From: Candidatus Eiseniibacteriota bacterium
GTDB taxonomy: Bacteria; Eisenbacteria; RBG-16-71-46
Assembly (NCBI GenBank): GCA_005893185.1
Contig: VBOS01000265.1
Coordinates: 1 to 6,494 of the forward strand
Direction: 5' to 3'
Length of the DNA stretch: 6,494 nucleotides
Shown here: one piece after another, positions 1 through 5,973 of the stretch
How positions within the stretch are numbered: position 1 is the first letter of the stretch
How the letters are laid out: every line of letters starts with the position of its first letter
The notes under the pieces: model-generated
The model's database searches: none
The model's input: only the letters and a program-made list of their open reading frames with translations
What the model was told of the DNA's origin: nothing
Translations under genes and position numbers: made by a program

Positions 1-366
1 GTATTCCGCGGAGGCAGCGAGGTCCACCGGAAGCCTCCCCTCTTCCGAGAACCGACAGCGTGTCTCCAGCCGCAGGCGTCCGAAGCGGAGCGGATCACGG
101 TCCTGGGTCCACTGGCCCGCGCCGTCGATCGTCCACCGCGACGTGATCCCGTATTCGAAGGCGCTGGTGTACCAGTAGCTGGACGCTCGGTCCTCGCTGC
201 TGCGGCCCTCGCCCCAGAGCTCGAGCTCGAACTCGTTCCGAGCGAGCGTCATGTAGACGAAGGTCTCGTCGATGTAGTCGTCGCGATGCGCAGAGGCGGG
301 TGCCGGGAAGCGGGCAAGGAGGAGCAGCACAAGCGGCGGGACCGCAAGGAACGGCGAGCGACGCAT
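1..366 (-). CDS. Exported beta-strand-rich protein, probable outer-membrane barrel (N-terminal part, runs off left edge)
   Basis: The visible 122 codons start at ATG 364-366 and remain open to base 1, so the C-terminus lies outside the window. Residues 1-26 form a classical Sec signal peptide: two arginines after Met, a leucine-rich core (PLVLLLLA), and an ASA|HRDD cleavage site after residue 26. The mature part begins HRDDYIDETFVY and then alternates polar and hydrophobic residues in stretches such as NEFELELWGEG and YGITSRWTIDG. Such stretches suggest amphipathic strands of an outer-membrane barrel or a periplasmic beta protein. I know similar 'HRDDYIDET' proteins only as uncharacterised envelope proteins, so no function is assigned. 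An AGGAGA ribosome site at 372-377 supports this start. The gene lies downstream of the broken dehydrogenase on the same strand after about 235 bases, so it probably has its own promoter, which I could not identify. That it is coding and exported is fairly sure; the barrel topology is inference. Confidence 0.75.
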   Translation of the reverse strand, partial: MRRSPFLAVPPLVLLLLARFPAPASAHRDDYIDETFVYMTLARNEFELELWGEGRSSEDRASSYWYTSAFEYGITSRWTIDGAGQWTQDRDPLRFGRLRLETRCRFSEEGRLPVDLAASAEY

Positions 367-371
367 CGGGG

Positions 372-377
372 TCTCCT
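372..377 (-). promoter_or_regulatory. Ribosome binding site of the exported protein
   Basis: On the minus strand the bases read AGGAGA, 5 nt before the ATG at 366. This fixes the start of the signal-peptide protein. A 6-bp inverted repeat, CCGTGG (380-385) against CCACGG (396-401) with a 10-nt loop, lies just upstream of it. It could form a weak hairpin next to the ribosome site, but at this GC content it may be chance. Confidence 0.55.
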
Positions 378-600
378 GGCCGTGGATCGCGGCCGCCACG
401 GGGTGCGACCACGAAATGCCGCATGACGCTGCGCCCGGAAGGTAGCACTTGGCCCAGCGAGAGCGGGAGGAGGCACTCCATGCCTGGATACCAAATGGGT
501 GCGCCCCCGGTCGAGGCGAAGCCGGCTCCGGCCAGGCGGGTCTGCTCGGCGTCGACGATGCCCCTCTCGCCAGCGCACACTGCCCGCAGCCTTGGGATCG
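378..600. other. Gap without a recognisable gene
   Basis: This stretch separates the stop codon of the dehydrogenase remnant (601-603) from the ribosome site of the exported protein. Short open frames exist on both strands, but their translations are arginine- and proline-rich shadows without a recognisable domain. A 12-bp palindrome, GCCGGCTCCGGC-like, occurs at 521-532, but no U-tract follows, so it is not called a terminator. The promoter of the exported protein is expected here, but no convincing pair of -35 and -10 boxes was found. Confidence 0.5.
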
Positions 601-1308
601 TCAGGCGCGTGAGAGCGGCATGGTGACGACGATCTTGCCGTTCGCGCGTCCCTGCTCCACGTACGCCAGTGCCTCGAGCGTCTCGTCGAACGGGAAGGAG
701 CGGTCGAGCACCGGACACAGCGTGCCCGCGTCGTAGAGAGAAGCCAGCGTCTTCAGTTGCGTGCCATCGGCCCGCATGAAGAAGAACGAATAACGCACCC
801 CGAGCTTCTTGGCCTGCGCCCGGACCTTGCGGCTCATCAGTGCCATGACGGGCTTCAGCAGCGTTTGGCCCACCTGCTCGGCGAACGCAGCGTCCGGCGG
901 GCCGACGACGCTGATCGCCAGGCCACCAGGCTTGAGCACCCTCAGCGACTTGGCGAGGTTGTCCCCGCCAAGGGAGTCGAGTACGACGTCGTAGCCGGAG
1001 AGAGCCTCGGCGAAGTCTGTCTTCGTGTAGTCGACGACTTGGTCCGCGCCGAGGGCGCGCACCTTCTCCGCGTCGTGGCCGTTCGCAGTGGTGGCGACAT
1101 ATCCGCCCAAGTAGTGGGCGAGCTGGACCACGGTCGAGCCCAGTCCACCCGCGCCAGCGTGGACGAGCTCCTTCTGGCCGGGCTTGACCTGTGCGAGGTC
1201 GACCAGCGCCTGCCACGCGGCAAGCGCCACCAGCGGGACCGCGGCGGACTCTTCCATCGTGAGTGAGCTCGGCTTGAGGGCGACGTCGGCCTGGTCGATG
1301 GCGATGTA
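601..1308 (-). pseudogene. MDR-family zinc-independent oxidoreductase (quinone oxidoreductase-like), C-terminal fragment
   Basis: This is the cofactor-binding half of a medium-chain dehydrogenase/reductase. The frame carries family sequence from YIAIDQADVALKP (1308 downward) through MEESAAVPL to the TGA at 601-603. The nucleotide-binding Rossmann motif is HAGAGGLGST. It is followed by GADQVVDY, then GYDVVLDSLGG, LKPGG and the C-terminal GRANGKIVVTM, all typical of NAD(P)H-dependent quinone oxidoreductase-like enzymes. No structural-zinc cysteine cluster is visible, in line with the zinc-free branch. The substrate cannot be told. The segment is intact within itself but is one frame off from the N-terminal fragment, because about 58 nt are missing at 1309-1311. 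An internal ATG at 1255-1257 would give a 218-residue protein. It has no good ribosome site and would lack the catalytic domain, so independent function is unlikely. Confidence 0.8.
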
Positions 1309-1550
1309 CTGAAGGCCCTGACATCGGCGCCGACCCGAGTCACGGCGCCCGCGCCATCGTGTCCGAGCACGAACGGCGTCTTGTGCTTCAAGAGCTGCTT
1401 GAACTCGCCGTTGCGGACCATCTTGTCCAGCGGGTTGATGCTGGCAGCACTTACCTGGACGAGGACGTCACGGGGCCCGACGGCGGGTTCGGGCACGTGG
1501 GCGGCGCGGAGGCCGTCCTTGCCGTACTTCTCGACGACGAATGCCTTCAT
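942..1550 (-). pseudogene. MDR-family oxidoreductase (quinone oxidoreductase-like), N-terminal fragment with frameshifted tail
   Basis: The catalytic-domain half of the same dehydrogenase starts MKAFVVEKYGKDGLR at ATG 1548-1550; a GTG two codons upstream (1554-1556) is an alternative start. The frame follows the family through PEPAVGPRDVLVQV, the SINPLDKMVRNGEF segment (substrate/cofactor side) and FVLGHDGAGAV to RVGADVRAF, ending at 1311. Family members continue from here with a lysine and a GDEVY-type loop for about 19 residues before the 'EYIAID' segment. In this sequence the text jumps directly into that segment one frame over. The last roughly 120 residues, to the stop at 942-944, are an out-of-frame Ser/Arg/Thr/Pro-rich tail with no meaning. 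The parts total 950 nt, so a loss of 3n+1 nt would restore a protein of about 335 residues, the normal length of these enzymes. It lies 63 bases downstream of the kinase stop, with only a weak GAAG-type ribosome site. Confidence 0.8.
1308..1311 (-). other. Deletion junction in the dehydrogenase
   Basis: On the minus strand, GCC TTC (Ala-Phe, ending at 1311) is followed by AG and then TAC ATC GCC (Tyr-Ile-Ala, from 1308). The AG looks like the end of the family's Glu codon GAG. The junction has at most a base or two of microhomology that can be reconstructed. The length of about 58 nt is estimated from remembered family sequence, not from an alignment. Confidence 0.7.
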
Positions 1551-1571
1551 GCCCACGCTTCTTCAGGCGTT

Positions 1572-1606
1572 GCGGCGCAGCATCGCCGCGGGCACGCTGT
1601 GCCCGC
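1572..1606 (-). other. Two overlapping hairpins between the kinase and dehydrogenase genes
   Basis: A perfect 8-bp inverted repeat, GCGGGCAC (1588-1595) and GTGCCCGC (1599-1606) with a 3-nt loop, lies 8 bases beyond the kinase stop codon. A second 6-bp repeat, GCGGCG (1572-1577) and CGCCGC (1584-1589) with a 6-nt loop, shares bases 1588-1589 with the first, so both cannot be fully paired at once. Neither is followed by a U-tract on the minus strand. This is not a standard intrinsic terminator. It may act as a pause or mRNA-stability hairpin, or as a weak terminator between the two genes. Confidence 0.5.
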
Positions 1607-1609
1607 AAT

Positions 1610-1621
1610 CCGGCTAGCCGG
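1610..1621. repeat. 12-bp perfect palindrome over the kinase stop codon
   Basis: The bases CCGGCTAGCCGG are identical on both strands and contain the TAG stop (1614-1616) of the receiver-domain frame. The palindrome lies directly before the 8-bp hairpin at 1588-1606. It could be a protein-binding site or part of a 3' end structure, but a role is not shown. Confidence 0.4.
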
Positions 1622-2165
1622 CACTCCGAGCGGTGGTAATCTCGGCCAGCAACCGCGTCAGCGCGGCCTGTTCCACCGGCTTGAGCACGTGGCCGTCGAA
1701 CCCGGCCGCTTTGGACTTCTGCCGGTCTTCGTCCTGACCCCAGCCGGTCACCGCCACCAGCACCATCTCCTTGCCCCACGGCTGTTCTCGTATCTTGCGG
1801 GCCACTTCATAGCCGCTCAACTTCGGTAGGCCGAGGTCGAGCAGCACCACGTCGGGCCGGAACGTCGTCGCCGCCTCCACCGCCTCGAGACCGTCGTAGG
1901 CGGTGTGCGTCTCGTTGCCGGCCAGCTTCAGCAACATCGCCAGCGACGTGGCCGAGTCCCAGTTGTCATCGACCACGAGGATGCGGTGGGACGTGGCGGG
2001 TGCCGGCTCGCGGACGGTTATCCGGGGCTGCGCTTCGGGTGTTTCGACCATGACCGGCAGACTTATCACCAACTCGGTGCCATGGCCGAGACCGGCGCTG
2101 TGAGCCGCCACCGTGCCGCCGTGCATCTCGACCATTCTCTTCACCAGCGTCAAGCCGATGCCTAG
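1614..2165 (-). pseudogene. C-terminal fragment of the sensor kinase: end of HATPase domain plus receiver (REC) domain
   Basis: This frame resumes the kinase at LGIGLTLVKRMVEMHGG (from 2165), the G2-type glycine box and last helix of the HATPase domain, and continues GHGTELVISLPV. After a linker of about 20 residues comes a complete receiver domain, HRILVVDDNWDS... The acidic pair is DD, the phospho-acceptor Asp is in VVLLDLGLP (codon 1836-1838), the conserved Thr is in VAVTGW and the conserved Lys in HVLKPV. It ends in TAG at 1614-1616. Receivers at this place make the protein a hybrid kinase that passes phosphate on through an Asp. The fragment is out of frame with the rest of the kinase because about 59 nt are missing at 2164. 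An upstream GTG (2193-2195) keeps this frame open, but nothing suggests it is used. The receiver itself shows no damage and might fold if it were made separately. Confidence 0.82.
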
Positions 2166-5100
2166 GAAGCTCTTCGGCGGCGATGCCGACGCCACTGTCC
2201 CGAACCCGGATCACCGCCTGCTCGCCCTCTCGCTCGGCGGAGATCGAAATGCGACCGCCCTTGTCGGTGAACTTGCAGGCGTTGCTCAAGAGGTTTTCCA
2301 CCATCTGAGCCACGCGGGTCGGGTCGGCATTCAAGTACACCGGCTGCGGCGGCAGCTTGACCGTCAGCTCCTGGTCCATGTTCTCGCACATCGGGCGGAT
2401 CGCTTCGACGGCGTGGCTCACTACGGATGCCAGTTCGATCGGCCGCCGGCGGAGCTCGATCTTGCCCAGGCTGATGCGGCCCAGGTCGAGCAGGTCATCC
2501 ACCAGGCGGACCATCTGGCCGACCTGCCGCTCCATCATCTCGAACGCCGATCGGACCGCCTTCCCGTCGCCGCCCTTGAGCCGCATGATCTGCAGGGAAT
2601 TGAGAATCGGGCCGAGCGGGTTGCGCAACTCGTGCGCCAGCGTCGCCAGGAACTCGTTCTTGCGGCGGTCGGCTTGCTTCAACGCCTCGCTCTGGATCCG
2701 CTCGGTGATGTCCTCGATGGCGAGCAGGATCAACGGGCTGTGCTCGTCGAGTTGCCGGAGCCGACGGGCGTTGAGCAGCATCGCCTTCTTGCCGATGTGC
2801 TCGAATTCGAGTTCCACCTCGTAGTCCTGAAACGCGGTGTCTTGCGACAGAACTTCCTCGAGCAGCTTGCGAAGCGCGGGGATGTCCCATTCCCGGATGC
2901 CGAGCTCGTACAGCACGCGGCCTTCCGTTTCCTCGGGGTTCACCTGGAACGTCCGGTAGAACGAAACGTTGGCCGTCTCCACCCGCAGGTGGTCGTCCAG
3001 AACGAGAAGCGGCTCGCGCACCGTCGCCACGATGCTCTGTGCGTACTCCTCGGCGCGTTTGAGCAGGTCCACGTCGACCAACACCAGGACCACGCCGTCG
3101 ATCTTGTTCTCCAGCGTCCTGTAGGGGCGCAGGCGCAGGGAGTACCAGCGCCCCTCCTTGCTCCGGACGTCGCGTTCCTGATTGCGGAGCGTTTCCATCA
3201 CCTCCGCCAGGAGCGGCTCCAGGTCGGGGAGATCGAAGCCGAGCTTGACGGCGCCGATCGGCCGGCCCAGGTCGGCGGGGACCAGATGGAGCAGTTCTTC
3301 CGCCGCGGGCGTGAACCGCCGGATTCGCATGTCAGGCCCGAGCATGACGATGGCCATCTGGACGCTGTCGAGCAGGTTGAGGAGGTCGTTGTTGAGGCGG
3401 TTGAGCTCCGTGTTGCGGTTGTTCAGCTCGTCGTTGACGGTCGCCAGCTCTTCGTTGCTGGCCTGGATTTCCTCCTTGGAGGTTTCCAGTTCTTCGTTGA
3501 TGCTTTGCAGCTCTTCGTTGGCCGACTGCACCTCTTCGTTGGCGGATTGCAGTTCCTCGTTTGCGGCCTCCTGATGCTCGATCACCGATTGCAGGTACTC
3601 GCGGGTGGCGGACAGCTCCCGCGCCAGCCGGGCGGTGTCGGGATCGGCCGCGGGCGGTTCCTCCGACGTGGGGGCGCCCTCTGAGGTCACGGGCTGCAAT
3701 CCCCGAGCCTGGCTCGCATCTTCGAAAAGGACCAGGAAGCCGCCCGCCTCGAGTCCGCCGCCCGTCACTGGGACCACCTCGACGGCGAGCTCGTGCCAGC
3801 CACCGTCGGACCTGACCCGCAAGCCCTCGTCCCTCACGGGGGCCTGCTCCTTGCCAGCCCGCAGGATGGCGGCGCGCACGCCGGCCACCAGTCCCTCGCG
3901 AAGCATCTTCATCAGGTCCAGGCTCGCCTTGCCCGGGGCCGGCGCGAGGTATGGCCCGGTGTCCCCGCGGTATTGCAGGATTTCCAGTTCGGCGGAGACC
4001 AGCACGCTGGGCGGAGCGAACTTCGCCAGATGGCGGTCGGCCTCCCGATAGACGTCCGTCCCGCCACCCGGCCGAACCACGATCTGCGGGGCACTGGCCC
4101 GTGGCGCCCTGCCCTGCTGCACGGGGAAGAGAGTTCCGTGGTGACCGGGCTTTCTGCAGTAGATCTTGTGCTTGGCGTCCTCCGCCTCGAACAGGTTCCG
4201 GAAGCCGCCGATCGTCTCCGAGCCGCCCAGCCAGAGAAAGCCGGCCGGCTTCAGGGCGTAGTGCAGGCTCGGCATGATCTTCTGTTGCAGCACAGGCTCC
4301 AGGTAGATCAGGAGGTTGCGGCAACTGATCAGGTCGATGCGCGAGAAGGGCGGGTCGGCCAGTACGTTGTGCCGCGAGAAGACGCAGGCGTCACGGATCG
4401 ACTTCTGGATGCGGTAGCTGCCGTCGATCTCGACGAAGAACCGCCTCAGGCGTTCGGCCGACACGTCCTGGGCGATGTCCTTGGCATACACGCCCGCGCG
4501 GGCCGTCTCCACCGCCGTTTCCTCCAGGTCGGTGGCGAAGAGCTGCAGCGGTACCCTGCTGCCCGCGGCCTCGGCGAACTCCGCGTACGCCATGGCCAGC
4601 GAGTACGCCTCCTGGCCGGTGGAGCAGCCCAACGACCAGATCCGCACGGGGTCTTGGGGGGGCCGGTCCTTGATCAGGCGGGAGAAGACCTTGCTCTTGA
4701 TGGCCTCGAACGCCTCCGGGTTGCGGAAGAAACTGGTGATGCTGATCAGGATGTCGTGGTAGAGCGCCTCGAGCGCCGCCGGGTGTTGCTGGAGGAAGTG
4801 GACGTAATCCTTCAGGTGCTCCGTCTTGTGCAGGACCATGCGGCGGGTGATGCGACGATAGAGGGTGTTGAACTTGTAGTGCGTGAAATCGACGCCGGTG
4901 GCGCGCAGCAACAGTTGCAGGACCTGCGTGAGCTTGGGCTCGCTCTCGCGTTCGCGGGCTCTGGCCTCCGGGCCCGCGTACGGGTGCCGGCCGATGCGCA
5001 CGATCTCGCGGGCGATCTCCTCGGGAGGCAGGATGCAATCCACGCACCCGGAGGCGATGGCGCTGTGCGGCATGCCCTGGTGCTGGGCCGTCGCGTCCTG

Positions 5101-5661
5101 GGCGAAGGTGATGCCGCCCTCGGCTTTGATCGCTTCGAGCCCGATCGTTCCGTCGCTGGCAGTACCGGACAGGATCACGCCGATGGCCAGGTGCCGCCGG
5201 TCTTCCGCCAGCGCGCGGAAGAACTGATCGATCGGCCGGTGCGCTCCCCCGTCCTTGCGCGGCAGGAGTTGCAACCTCCCTCCGGAAATGACCATGTCCT
5301 GATCCGGCGGGATCACGTAGACGCAATTCGGCTCGACGGTCGTCTCGCCATGGACTTCCATGACCGGCATTCTCGTCGCCCGCGACAGGATCTCCGCCAG
5401 GGCGCTGGCGTGCGACGGAGCCAGGTGCTGCACCAGCACGAACGCCATGCCGGCATCCGCCGGCAGCGCGCGGAGCAGCTGTGTTAACGCCTCCAGCCCA
5501 CCGGCCGACGCGCCGACGCCAACGATCGGGAAGGAAGTGCCGTCGGGCTCGGCGGGTTGTTGCAGGAGATCATCGGCCTCGGTCGGCCCAGGCGGCCCGG
5601 GCCGGTCAGACGGCGCCGCCGCCTTCTTGAGGGGAGCCCTTTGCTTGTCATTCCCGGTCAT
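1966..5661 (-). CDS. CheB-CheR-PAS hybrid histidine kinase, frameshifted in the ATPase domain
   Basis: A cytoplasmic signalling protein without signal peptide or membrane segments. Domains in order: a Pro/Ala-rich leader (1-42). CheB methylesterase follows (about 43-225) with its catalytic set visible: Ser52 in GASAGG, His79 in VQHLAPSH and Asp170 in TASDGTIG. CheR methyltransferase (about 240-505) has the basic RRITRRM helix, SAM-binding GCSTGQE (345-351) and NVLADPPFSRIDLISCRNLLIYL-type core. A PAS-like region (about 540-650) and nine heptads of coiled coil (701-763) come next, then two PAS domains (about 764-870 and 871-990). HisKA has phospho-acceptor His1010 in LAHELRNP. HATPase follows with N-box NLLSNACKF and G1 box DSGVGI. 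The family frame ends at Pro1166 (2164); a 65-residue nonsense tail follows to the stop at 1966. The ATP lid is gone and the receiver is in another frame. The ATG at 5661, with GGAGG 7 nt upstream, is preferred over the GTG at 5679. CheB lacks its usual own receiver, as is known in this fusion family. Methyl targets are unknown. Confidence 0.9.
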   Translation of the reverse strand: MTGNDKQRAPLKKAAAPSDRPGPPGPTEADDLLQQPAEPDGTSFPIVGVGASAGGLEALTQLLRALPADAGMAFVLVQHLAPSHASALAEILSRATRMPVMEVHGETTVEPNCVYVIPPDQDMVISGGRLQLLPRKDGGAHRPIDQFFRALAEDRRHLAIGVILSGTASDGTIGLEAIKAEGGITFAQDATAQHQGMPHSAIASGCVDCILPPEEIAREIVRIGRHPYAGPEARARERESEPKLTQVLQLLLRATGVDFTHYKFNTLYRRITRRMVLHKTEHLKDYVHFLQQHPAALEALYHDILISITSFFRNPEAFEAIKSKVFSRLIKDRPPQDPVRIWSLGCSTGQEAYSLAMAYAEFAEAAGSRVPLQLFATDLEETAVETARAGVYAKDIAQDVSAERLRRFFVEIDGSYRIQKSIRDACVFSRHNVLADPPFSRIDLISCRNLLIYLEPVLQQKIMPSLHYALKPAGFLWLGGSETIGGFRNLFEAEDAKHKIYCRKPGHHGTLFPVQQGRAPRASAPQIVVRPGGGTDVYREADRHLAKFAPPSVLVSAELEILQYRGDTGPYLAPAPGKASLDLMKMLREGLVAGVRAAILRAGKEQAPVRDEGLRVRSDGGWHELAVEVVPVTGGGLEAGGFLVLFEDASQARGLQPVTSEGAPTSEEPPAADPDTARLARELSATREYLQSVIEHQEAANEELQSANEEVQSANEELQSINEELETSKEEIQASNEELATVNDELNNRNTELNRLNNDLLNLLDSVQMAIVMLGPDMRIRRFTPAAEELLHLVPADLGRPIGAVKLGFDLPDLEPLLAEVMETLRNQERDVRSKEGRWYSLRLRPYRTLENKIDGVVLVLVDVDLLKRAEEYAQSIVATVREPLLVLDDHLRVETANVSFYRTFQVNPEETEGRVLYELGIREWDIPALRKLLEEVLSQDTAFQDYEVELEFEHIGKKAMLLNARRLRQLDEHSPLILLAIEDITERIQSEALKQADRRKNEFLATLAHELRNPLGPILNSLQIMRLKGGDGKAVRSAFEMMERQVGQMVRLVDDLLDLGRISLGKIELRRRPIELASVVSHAVEAIRPMCENMDQELTVKLPPQPVYLNADPTRVAQMVENLLSNACKFTDKGGRISISAEREGEQAVIRVRDSGVGIAAEELPRHRLDAGEENGRDARRHGGGSQRRSRPWHRVGDKSAGHGRNTRSAAPDNRPRAGTRHVPPHPRGR
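2161..2166 (-). other. Deletion junction in the kinase HATPase domain
   Basis: Here Glu-Leu-Pro (GAG CTT CCT, ending at 2164) passes straight into CTA GGC ATC GGC (Leu-Gly-Ile-Gly) of the next frame. Family members carry about 19 residues between these points: an 'R-I/V-F-D-L-F' F-box, the ATP lid and a Gly-Gly pair. The junction reads CCTAGG, itself a palindrome. The shared CCT could be the microhomology left by a deletion of 59 nt. The total of 4048 nt from start to stop is 3n+1, so a loss of 3n+2 would fit. The size is an estimate from family knowledge. Confidence 0.72.
3373..3561 (-). repeat. Nine 21-bp imperfect repeats coding a heptad coiled coil
   Basis: Codons 701-763 of the kinase are nine consecutive seven-residue units: NEELQSA, NEEVQSA, NEELQSI, NEELETS, KEEIQAS, NEELATV, NDELNNR, NTELNRL, NNDLLNL. 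The conserved Leu/Val/Ile at the fourth place and a small or hydrophobic residue at the seventh give a parallel coiled coil, the signalling helix between the methylation modules and the PAS-kinase half. At DNA level the units are 21-bp degenerate repeats that diverge toward the C-terminal side. This linker is usual in CheB-CheR-PAS fusions. Confidence 0.85.
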
Positions 5662-5864
5662 GATGAGACCTCCAGCCACACGCGAATCGATCCGGCGTCG
5701 GCAGCGCAGCCGCCAGGGACCCGTGACTGGACCATGCGGAAATTGGGCCCGGCCTCATCGGCACGACGGCGGGCGGTCGCGCGGTCCTTGTGGCCCTTGG
5801 GCCCAGCGCTCACGAGGCCGCGGGCGGCGGCGAATTCCGTGACAGGACTCGGATGCTGCCACAT
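5658..5864 (-). CDS. Small hypothetical protein, translationally coupled to the sensor kinase
   Basis: A 68-codon ORF starts at ATG 5862-5864 and ends in the TGA at 5658-5660, overlapping the kinase ATG (5659-5661) by the ATGA typical of coupled operon genes. The purine-rich AGGAAGG (5869-5875) gives a well-spaced ribosome site. A promoter-like pair lies upstream with its -10 about 33 bases from the start. Third codon positions are about three-quarters G or C by hand count, as in a real gene of this genome. The product is basic and Arg/Ala-rich (segment KGHKDRATARRRADEAGPNF), without signal peptide or membrane helix, and ends IRVWLEVSS. I do not recognise a family. It might be a small regulatory partner of the kinase, or only a leader ORF whose last codons contain the kinase ribosome site GGAGG. 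Without homologues, chance openness in high-GC DNA remains possible. Confidence 0.42.
   Translation of the reverse strand: MWQHPSPVTEFAAARGLVSAGPKGHKDRATARRRADEAGPNFRMVQSRVPGGCAADAGSIRVWLEVSS
5669..5673 (-). promoter_or_regulatory. Ribosome binding site of the sensor kinase
   Basis: A strong GGAGG on the minus strand lies 7 nt before the ATG at 5661. It decides the start: the GTG at 5679 lies upstream of this site and would place the site inside the gene. The site lies within the last codons of the small ORF, which suits translational coupling. Confidence 0.8.
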
Positions 5865-5868
5865 GTTC

Positions 5869-5875
5869 CCTTCCT
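5869..5875 (-). promoter_or_regulatory. Ribosome binding site of the small ORF
   Basis: AGGAAGG on the minus strand ends 4 nt before the ATG at 5864; its AGGA core lies 7 nt from the start. This spacing is good and is one of the main reasons to regard the small ORF as translated. Confidence 0.5.
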
Positions 5876-5896
5876 GCGAGCTACGAGGAGGTCAGC

Positions 5897-5925
5897 ATCG
5901 TACGGAGGGAGCACGCCCGGAGCAA
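5897..5925 (-). promoter_or_regulatory. Putative sigma70-type promoter of the small ORF-kinase unit
   Basis: On the minus strand TTGCTC (5920-5925) and TACGAT (5897-5902) are separated by exactly 17 bases. They match the -35 and -10 consensus at three and four of six positions, with the key TTG and TA...AT bases kept. Transcription would start near 5890, leaving a 5' leader of about 25 bases before the small ORF. The site lies in the 109-base gap after the DUF1259 gene. It is a by-eye match only, and the sigma factor preference of this organism is unknown. Confidence 0.4.
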
Positions 5926-5973
5926 GAGGATTCCTGATCCCCGCGGCCGAGCTGGTCATCCGCTCCTGCCGCG

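Noticed and set aside
95..1324. Long minus-strand open frame of 409 codons across the dehydrogenase and the gap
   Set aside because: The translation is Arg/Gly/Pro-rich and overlaps the true frames of the dehydrogenase and the exported protein; its length reflects base composition.
1588..1606. Intrinsic terminator after the kinase
   Set aside because: The stem is strong, but no U-tract follows on the minus strand, so it is listed only as a hairpin.
2155..2175. Programmed ribosomal frameshift in the kinase
   Set aside because: A frameshift alone would not explain it: about 19 conserved residues are absent, and no slippery heptamer is visible at the junction.
3373..3561. CRISPR-like or minisatellite array from the 21-bp repeats
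   Set aside because: The repeats are in frame, degenerate and without spacers; they are explained fully by the heptad coiled coil.
2113..3684. Plus-strand open frame of 523 codons opposite the kinase
   Set aside because: It is an antisense shadow of GC-rich codons: the translation is rich in Arg, Gln, Leu and Val without any domain, while the minus strand carries unmistakable PAS, HisKA and HATPase motifs.
3793..5487. Plus-strand open frame of 564 codons opposite CheB-CheR
   Set aside because: Same reason: no recognisable domain, and the minus strand codes conserved CheB and CheR active sites over the same bases.
5926..5973. Terminator downstream of the DUF1259 gene
   Set aside because: Only a 4-bp stem (GGAT with ATCC) was found, with no U-tract.
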